64,000 bases of DNA from assembly GCF_005222695.1 (NCBI RefSeq), contig NZ_STGG01000048.1, positions 1-64,000 on the forward strand, written 5' to 3'. The notes beneath the pieces are model-generated. The model ran no database searches. It saw only the letters and a list, made by a program, of their open reading frames with translations, and had not been told where the DNA came from. The stretch's first letter is position 1. The number at the start of each line of letters is the position of its first letter. This document shows positions 57,908 through 64,000 of this stretch, in pieces. The DNA comes from Massilia sp. HP4. GTDB taxonomy: Bacteria; Pseudomonadota; Gammaproteobacteria; Burkholderiales; Burkholderiaceae_D. The translations under genes and the position numbers were made by a program.

Positions 57908-58055
57908 GGTTCTGCTTTCTATTGAGTTGGTAGCCAAACAGCACTTCGTCGGTCAGACAGCTTCTTGACCCGATTGCCGATCACTTGCCAGGGATGGACT
58001 GAACCGGAGATTATAAAGCGGTTTTCGGCGTCAGGCAATGCCAAACAAAAAGGCC

Positions 58056-58085
58056 AAACAAAAAGGCAGCCCGAAGGCTGCCTTT
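58056..58085 (-). terminator. Rho-independent terminator of rho
   Basis: AAAGGCAGCC-CGAA-GGCTGCCTTT is a perfect 10-bp stem; the minus strand continues TTTTGTTT. It lies 26 bases past the rho stop. Confidence 0.88.
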
Positions 58086-58111
58086 GCGTGCGTCAAGCGT
58101 TGCGTGGCGTA

Positions 58112-59374
<1,263 letters not shown>

Positions 59375-59509
59375 TATGTGGGTGACCCGTGACGGGTGAA
59401 TGTGGTAGGGGAGGGGACTGCGTGGGTTAATGGAGGCGGGAGGGTGGCTCCCGGCCAATCTAGGTAAAGCGTGGCGATGACGCGGGCGCGTCGTCGCCGC
59501 TATCTTATA

Positions 59510-59836
59510 TCAGATATTGCTGTCGATGAAAGCGGTCAGCTGGCCTTTTGCCAGTGCGCCGACTTTCTGGGCTGCGACCTGGCCGTTCTTGAACAGGATC
59601 AGGGTCGGGATGCCGCGGATACCGAACTGGGCCGGCACGGCCTGGTTCGCGTCGACGTCCATCTTGGCGATCGTGATCTTGCCGGCGTATTCCTTGGCCA
59701 CTTCTTCCAGGATCGGGGCAATCATCTTGCAAGGGCCGCACCACTCGGCCCAGAAATCGACCAGCACCGGCTGCTCGGATTTGAGCACGTCGGCTTCGAA
59801 GGATGCATCGCTGATGTGTTTGATGTTTTCGCTCAT
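59510..59836 (-). CDS. trxA: Thioredoxin 1
   Basis: A 108-residue cytoplasmic thioredoxin with WCGPCK at 32-37, preceded by VLVDFWAE, and with [13 protein letters not shown] carrying the cis-proline. It reduces disulfides in ribonucleotide reductase, MsrA and others. It is the first gene of the trxA-rho-rpmE2 block, with about 135 bases before rho. Its upstream 230 bases hold no gene I can see. Confidence 0.96.
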   Translation of the reverse strand: MSENIKHISDASFEADVLKSEQPVLVDFWAEWCGPCKMIAPILEEVAKEYAGKITIAKMDVDANQAVPAQFGIRGIPTLILFKNGQVAAQKVGALAKGQLTAFIDSNI

Positions 59837-60065
59837 GGTTTCCTCAATGTGAGGTAAGAATCGTTATTAACGCCTTGAGACAAGTCATGCGGAACGTCTC
59901 GACCGGCTACCGTGTTTACTTACTTGCCAAATATTGCAGCTACACAATGGTGGAGGCACTGTGTGCGAATTTCAATATTGGAAGAACGGCTAGAGGGTGT
60001 CAGGCGGGGAATGAGGCGAATAATACCCCATTTTTTAAAAAGTGTTCGGCGGTTTGTACAAAATC

Positions 60066-60464
60066 TCAACATTCCAGCGCCTGGCGCAATTGCTCTGGCG
60101 CGAGCGGCTTGCGGAAGGAACCCGCCACCCGCAATCCGAGGGCGCGCACCAGTTCTTCGGCCGCTTCGCGCACCTCGTCTTCGAGGGCCGACAGCAGGAT
60201 TACCTTGCCGGTGTAGCCGTGGCTCGCCGCGGCCTGCAGGAACTCGATGCCATCCATCTCGGGCAGCACCAGGTCGCAGATCATCACGTCGGGCATCGCC
60301 TCGCCGAGCCGGGCCAGGGCCTGGCGCGCATCGAGTTCCAGGACGATCTCGCAAGGCCCGCAGGACGCCAGCATCTCGCGCATCACCTCGAGCAAGAGTT
60401 GGTCGTCGTCGAGCACCAGCACGCGCAGTAGCGCAAAACGGGGTGCGGCGGCATCGGGCGGCAT
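60066..60464 (-). CDS. Single-domain receiver response regulator
   Basis: A 132-residue CheY-like receiver: LVLDDDQLLLEVMREML (acidic pocket), phosphoacceptor Asp in MICDLVLPEMDG, conserved Ser in LLSAL and Lys in SFRKPL. There is no output domain, so it acts by protein contact or as a phosphate sink. No kinase is adjacent; HutC lies 91 bases upstream on the same strand. Confidence 0.9.
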   Translation of the reverse strand: MPPDAAAPRFALLRVLVLDDDQLLLEVMREMLASCGPCEIVLELDARQALARLGEAMPDVMICDLVLPEMDGIEFLQAAASHGYTGKVILLSALEDEVREAAEELVRALGLRVAGSFRKPLAPEQLRQALEC

Positions 60465-60555
60465 ATGCGTGATTATCCGGAACGGGTAAGGGCGGGGCGA
60501 GGGCCATTATGGCGAATAACCGGCACGACGGGTTGTCCGATTCCGTATTTATTTA

Positions 60556-61290
60556 TCAGACACTGCCCGTGAAGCGCGCCAGGTGGCCCGGATGCCACAT
60601 CGTGGCCACCGACGCCACCCGGCCGGCCGAGGTGGTGCGCCGGTGCAGTACCAGGCACGGGGCGCCGGGTTCGATCGCCAGCAGGCGTGCCTCTTCCATT
60701 GGCGCCGGCTGGGCCTCTATCGTATAGAAGGCGCCCTGCAGCGGCGCGACTGCCATCAGGTGCTCGTTGGGCGTGATGCGCGCGAAATCCTGTTCCAGGT
60801 AGGCTGGCGCGCAGCCCGGGTTGACCCAGCGGTCCTCGAGCTGGACCGGCACCTCGTTCTCGAAGTGGACGATCAGCGAATGGAACAAGGGCACGCCCGG
60901 CTCGAGCCCGAACTCGGCCGCCAGCGCGTCGTCGGCGGCCCTGGCCTGCAGCGCCAGCACGCGGCTGGCGTGCAGCTTGCCGCGCGCGCGGATCTCGTCG
61001 GCGATATTGCGGATCTCGACCAGGGTGGCCTGGTACTTTTGCGGGGCGACAAAGGTGCCCGAGCCCTGGCGCCGCACCAGCACCTGCTCGGCGGTGAGTT
61101 CGCGTACGGCGCGGTTGACGGTCATGCGCGACACGCCGAACTGGCGCACCAGCGCCTGCTCGGACGGCACCAGCTCGCCCTCTTTCCAGCGGCCGGAGGC
61201 GATCTCGCTCACCAGGTAATCCTTGATCTGCTGGAAAATGGGCGACTTTTCCTGCATGCTGTCTTGCGCGGTCTGTGCTTCCAAACTCAA
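60556..61290 (-). CDS. hutC: GntR/HutC-family repressor (histidine utilisation type)
   Basis: A 244-residue GntR-family regulator: winged-helix DNA-binding domain (IFQQIKDYLVSEIASGRWKEGELVPSEQALVRQFGVSRMTVNRAVRELTAEQVLVRRQGSGTFVA) and a UTRA effector domain (LFHSLIVHFENEVPVQLEDRWVNP, PAYLEQDF, PNEHLMAVAPLQ). The UTRA signature is the HutC subtype that binds urocanate. No hut catabolic gene is in the window, so its targets lie elsewhere, or the subtype assignment is approximate. It diverges from ada over about 125 bases. Confidence 0.82.
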   Translation of the reverse strand: MSLEAQTAQDSMQEKSPIFQQIKDYLVSEIASGRWKEGELVPSEQALVRQFGVSRMTVNRAVRELTAEQVLVRRQGSGTFVAPQKYQATLVEIRNIADEIRARGKLHASRVLALQARAADDALAAEFGLEPGVPLFHSLIVHFENEVPVQLEDRWVNPGCAPAYLEQDFARITPNEHLMAVAPLQGAFYTIEAQPAPMEEARLLAIEPGAPCLVLHRRTTSAGRVASVATMWHPGHLARFTGSV

Positions 61291-61415
61291 TCTCCGAATG
61301 CCTGGCCTCTGGGGCCACGCCCGATTCTAGCATCGGGGATTCGAAAGCAAGACCCGGAGTGCGGCCTGGCGGCGGCAGCTTCAGGATGTCGCTATTGCTG
61401 AAGGAGGACATCATC

Positions 61416-62486
61416 ATGACAACAACGGATTGGGACGACATCGACAATATGCGCTGGGACGCCGTACAGCGGCGCGATGCCGGCGCCGATGGCAGTTTTT
61501 ATTATTCGGTGCGCACCACCGGCGTCTACTGCCGGCCCTCGTGCCCGTCGCGCGGCGCCAAGCGCGCCAACGTCGCTTTCCACGCCAGCAGCCAGGAAGC
61601 CGAGGCGGCGGGCTTCCGGCCCTGCCTGCGCTGCGCGCCGCACCTGCCGCCGCTGGCCGAACGCCAGCGCGAGGCGGTGGCGCGCGCCTGCCGCCTGATC
61701 GAGGAGTCGGATGAGGAGCCCGACCTCGATACCCTGGCCCAGGCCGCCGGCATGAGCCGCTTCCACTTCCACCGCGTGTTCAAGGCCCGCACCGGGATCA
61801 CGCCCAAGGCCTACGCGGCGGCCAGGCGCGGCGCCCGGGTGCGCCAGGAACTGGAAGGAGGCGCCTCGGTCACCGAAGCGCTGTACGGCGCCGGCTACGG
61901 CTCCAGCGGCCGCTTCTATGCGGCGTCGAACCAGGTGCTGGGCATGCAGCCGTCGAACTACCGCGCCGGCGGCCACGGCGAAACGATCCGCTTCGCCGTG
62001 GCCGAATGCTCGCTGGGCGCCATCCTGGTCGCGGCCACCGAACGCGGCATCTGCGCGATCCTGATCGGCGACCAGCCGGAACCACTGGTGGACGACCTGC
62101 AGGCGCGTTTCCCCAGGGCCGAGCTGCGCGGCGCGGAAGAAGGCTTCGAGCGCACGGTGGCGCTGGTGATCGGCCTGGTCGAGGAACCGCGCATCGGCCC
62201 CGACCTGGATCTGCCGCTCGACGTGCGCGGCACCGCCTTCCAGCAGCGCGTGTGGCAGGCGCTGCGCGCGATTCCGTCGGGCCAGACTGTCACCTACGCC
62301 GAATTGGCCGAACTGGTCGGCCTGGCTGGTGGGGCGCGCGCCGTGGCCGGGGCCTGCGCCGCCAATCCGGTGGCGGTCGCGATTCCCTGCCACCGCGTGG
62401 TGCGCACCGGCGGCGCGCTGTCCGGCTACCGCTGGGGCATCGAGCGCAAGCGTGCGCTGCTCGAGCGCGAGGCGGAGCAGTCATGA
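61416..62486 (+). CDS. ada: Ada: methylphosphotriester/O6-methylguanine-DNA methyltransferase and activator
   Basis: A 356-residue adaptive-response protein. Zinc-binding Ada domain with the four-Cys site (GVYCRPSCPSRGAKRANVAF and RPCLRC), AraC-type HTH (LAQAAGMSRFHFHRVFKARTGITPK), and the C-terminal methyltransferase with acceptor Cys in AIPCHRVVR. AAGGAGG precedes the ATG by eight bases. It repairs alkylated bases and, once methylated, activates its own operon. The stop overlaps the next start (ATGA). Confidence 0.96.
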   Translation: MTTTDWDDIDNMRWDAVQRRDAGADGSFYYSVRTTGVYCRPSCPSRGAKRANVAFHASSQEAEAAGFRPCLRCAPHLPPLAERQREAVARACRLIEESDEEPDLDTLAQAAGMSRFHFHRVFKARTGITPKAYAAARRGARVRQELEGGASVTEALYGAGYGSSGRFYAASNQVLGMQPSNYRAGGHGETIRFAVAECSLGAILVAATERGICAILIGDQPEPLVDDLQARFPRAELRGAEEGFERTVALVIGLVEEPRIGPDLDLPLDVRGTAFQQRVWQALRAIPSGQTVTYAELAELVGLAGGARAVAGACAANPVAVAIPCHRVVRTGGALSGYRWGIERKRALLEREAEQS

Positions 62487-63166
62487 TCGATTGGGATGAC
62501 GTCGCTGCCCAGCTCGACGATGCCGGCTGCGCCGTGATTCCGGGCCTGCTCGATGCGCGCCATTGTGCGCGTTTCATTGCCGCCTACGACGAGCCGCAGC
62601 GCTTTCGCAGCCGGGTGGTAATGGAGCGCCACGGCTTCGGCCGCGGCGAATACCAGTATTTCGGGTATCCGCTGCCCGAACCGCTGGCCGAACTGCGCAC
62701 CAGCCTGTATCCGCCGCTGGCGCGCATCGCCAACCGCTGGCAGGCGGCGCTCGGGCTGGAGCTCCGCTTTCCGGCGGAGCACGCGGATTTTCTCGCCACT
62801 TGCCACGCGGCCGGCCAGCTGCGCCCGACCCCGCTGCTGCTGCGCTACCGCGCCGGCGACTACAACTGCCTGCACCAGGACCTGTATGGCGAGCAGGTGT
62901 TCCCGCTGCAGGTGGCGGTGCTGCTGTCGCAGCCCGGCGAAGACTTTGATGGCGGCCAATTCGTGCTCACCGAACAGCGCCCGCGCATGCAGTCGCGCGC
63001 CGAAGTGGTGGGTCTCGAGCAGGGCGATGCCGTCGTGTTTGCGGTTAACCAGCGGCCGGTGCAGGGCACGCGCGGCGTGTACCGGGTGGCGATGCGGCAT
63101 GGCGTCAGCCGGGTGCGGAGCGGCCTGCGCCATACCCTGGGGATCATCTTCCACGACGCCACCTGA
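62483..63166 (+). CDS. 2OG-Fe(II) oxygenase of the Oxygenase-NA (DNA damage) type
   Basis: A 227-residue non-heme iron oxygenase. HQDLYGEQVFPLQVAVLL gives the HxD pair and MRHGVSRVRSGLRHTLGIIFHD gives the distal His and the Arg that binds 2-oxoglutarate. It matches the small family thought to act in oxidative demethylation of damaged DNA (Oxygenase-NA type) that commonly follows ada. Translational coupling to ada by ATGA overlap supports a repair role. It is not a classic AlkB by length and spacing. Confidence 0.88.
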   Translation: MIDWDDVAAQLDDAGCAVIPGLLDARHCARFIAAYDEPQRFRSRVVMERHGFGRGEYQYFGYPLPEPLAELRTSLYPPLARIANRWQAALGLELRFPAEHADFLATCHAAGQLRPTPLLLRYRAGDYNCLHQDLYGEQVFPLQVAVLLSQPGEDFDGGQFVLTEQRPRMQSRAEVVGLEQGDAVVFAVNQRPVQGTRGVYRVAMRHGVSRVRSGLRHTLGIIFHDAT

Positions 63167-63250
63167 AGGGCGCTCGGCCTCTCATGCAGTACACTCTTCG
63201 AACCGTGCCCACGAGGCGCGGACAACTCATTATCGGAGAGAAGAAAAAGC

Positions 63251-64000
63251 ATGCGCGCGCGCCCCTTATCCCTGCACTGCTCCCTGTTCGTCCTGGCTGC
63301 CCTGGGCAGCCTGCCGGCCCACGCCGACACCCTGGTCGACAACGCCAACGGCTATACCCTGAACGGGAAGGGTGAGCTGGTCCAGTTCACCACGATCGCC
63401 TTCGACGACAAGGGCCGCATCATCGCGCTCGGCGCCAGTGCCGACGTCGCTGCGAAGGCGCCGAACGCGAAGCGCATCGATATGCAGGGACGCACCCTGC
63501 TGCCGGGCCTGATAGACGCCCACGGCCACGTGTTCGGCCTGGGCCAGCAACTGACCCAGCTCGACCTGTTCCACAGCACCTCGCTCGACGGCGCCCTGAA
63601 GTCGATCGGCGACTACGCGCGCGCCAATGCCGATCATGCATGGATCCGCGGCCGCGGCTGGAACCAGGAGAACTGGAAGCTGGGGCGCTTCCCGACGGCG
63701 CAGGAACTCGACGGCGTTATCAAGGACCGCCCGGTATGGCTGGAACGGGTCGACGGCCACGCCGGCTGGACCAATAGCCGCGGGCTGGCGCTGGCCGGCA
63801 TCACGAAATCGACGCCAGACCCGGTCGGCGGCAAGATCGTGCGCGACGCCAATGGCGACGCGACCGGCGTGCTGGTCGACACCGCCCAGGAATTGCTGAC
63901 CCGCGTGCTGCCGCAGCAGACCGAGGCCGAAGGGCGCCTGATGCTCGACCGTGCCCTCGGTGAACTGGCGCGCGTGGGCCTGACCAGCGTGCACGACGCC
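63251..64000 (+). CDS. Exported amidohydrolase (family 3, YtcJ-like), truncated by window end
   Basis: The first 250 codons of a larger protein (usually 550-600 residues). Signal peptide MRARPLSLHCSLFVLAALGSLPAHA, then metal-binding HxH in LPGLIDAHGHVFGLG, and RVDGHAGWTNSRGLALAGI, typical of YtcJ/AepA-type amidohydrolases. GGAGAGAAG lies before the ATG. The reading frame stays open to the last base. Substrate is unknown; the family includes N-acyl-amino-acid hydrolases. Confidence 0.85.
   Translation, partial: MRARPLSLHCSLFVLAALGSLPAHADTLVDNANGYTLNGKGELVQFTTIAFDDKGRIIALGASADVAAKAPNAKRIDMQGRTLLPGLIDAHGHVFGLGQQLTQLDLFHSTSLDGALKSIGDYARANADHAWIRGRGWNQENWKLGRFPTAQELDGVIKDRPVWLERVDGHAGWTNSRGLALAGITKSTPDPVGGKIVRDANGDATGVLVDTAQELLTRVLPQQTEAEGRLMLDRALGELARVGLTSVHDA

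Noticed and set aside
62006..62482. N-terminal extension of the 2OG oxygenase frame across ada
   Set aside because: Overlaps the ada methyltransferase domain in a different frame; the start coupled by ATGA is preferred.

Overview
The window is high-GC DNA whose gene content and gene order fit a betaproteobacterium of the Oxalobacteraceae (Massilia/Telluria/Duganella-like). The reasons are the trxA-rho-rpmE2 block, the MaeB-type malic enzyme, the dense set of hybrid histidine kinases and c-di-GMP proteins, and an interspersed GTAGGGT...GCCGCC palindromic repeat placed at gene ends. The assignment is inference from protein content; there is no rRNA to test it. I see no phage, integrase, transposase or CRISPR array. 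The segment reads as ordinary chromosome with several accessory modules.

Layout. 1-10 kb: a PAS-GGDEF-EAL protein, a secreted DUF5916-like protein, and a giant CheB-CheR-PAS-kinase-receiver fusion followed by a stand-alone CheB. 10-16 kb: a small unknown protein, a lipoprotein PAP2 phosphatase with an autotransporter-type tail, an MpaB-like protein, glutaryl-CoA dehydrogenase, a flavin reductase and MsrA. 16-27 kb: cyclopropane fatty acid synthase, a hemerythrin-PdxH fusion, TcdA, an FKBP, CysK, a zinc-type CDF exporter with its ArsR repressor and a visible operator, FdhD, an M16 protease and PncC. 27-32 kb: a hybrid kinase translationally coupled to a receiver-PAS-GGDEF-EAL-receiver protein.

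32-37 kb holds the least familiar unit: a minus-strand run encoding a secreted DUF5666-like protein, a b-type cytochrome, a Tat/lipobox molybdopterin oxidoreductase, a DUF308-like membrane protein, an SGNH-like hydrolase and an LRAT-fold protein. A TetR gene precedes it. Near-identical palindromes sit just upstream of both tetR and the first operon gene, so TetR probably controls both. 37-43 kb: an SDR/AraC divergent pair, ThiL and MaeB. 42.8-47.1 kb: gmd-rmd plus two GT4 glycosyltransferases, a D-rhamnose polysaccharide cassette resembling part of the Pseudomonas A-band locus. 47-52 kb: a MHYT hybrid kinase with an Hpt domain, overlapping an HD-GYP response regulator (likely one phosphorelay). 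52-55 kb: a solute-binding protein, a TPR/GT41 glycosyltransferase and tRNA-Leu(CAA). 55-60 kb: a small membrane protein, a GT39-like membrane glycosyltransferase, L31 type B, Rho and thioredoxin. 60-64 kb: a receiver protein, a HutC-like regulator, Ada coupled to a DNA-repair-type 2OG oxygenase, and the start of an exported amidohydrolase cut by the window end.

Strongest observations for follow-up: the TetR palindrome pair and its operon; the hemerythrin-PdxH fusion; hairpins that involve the start region of the PAP2 lipoprotein gene and the LRAT gene; and the three copies of the palindromic repeat, two of them forming an inverted pair between convergent genes.
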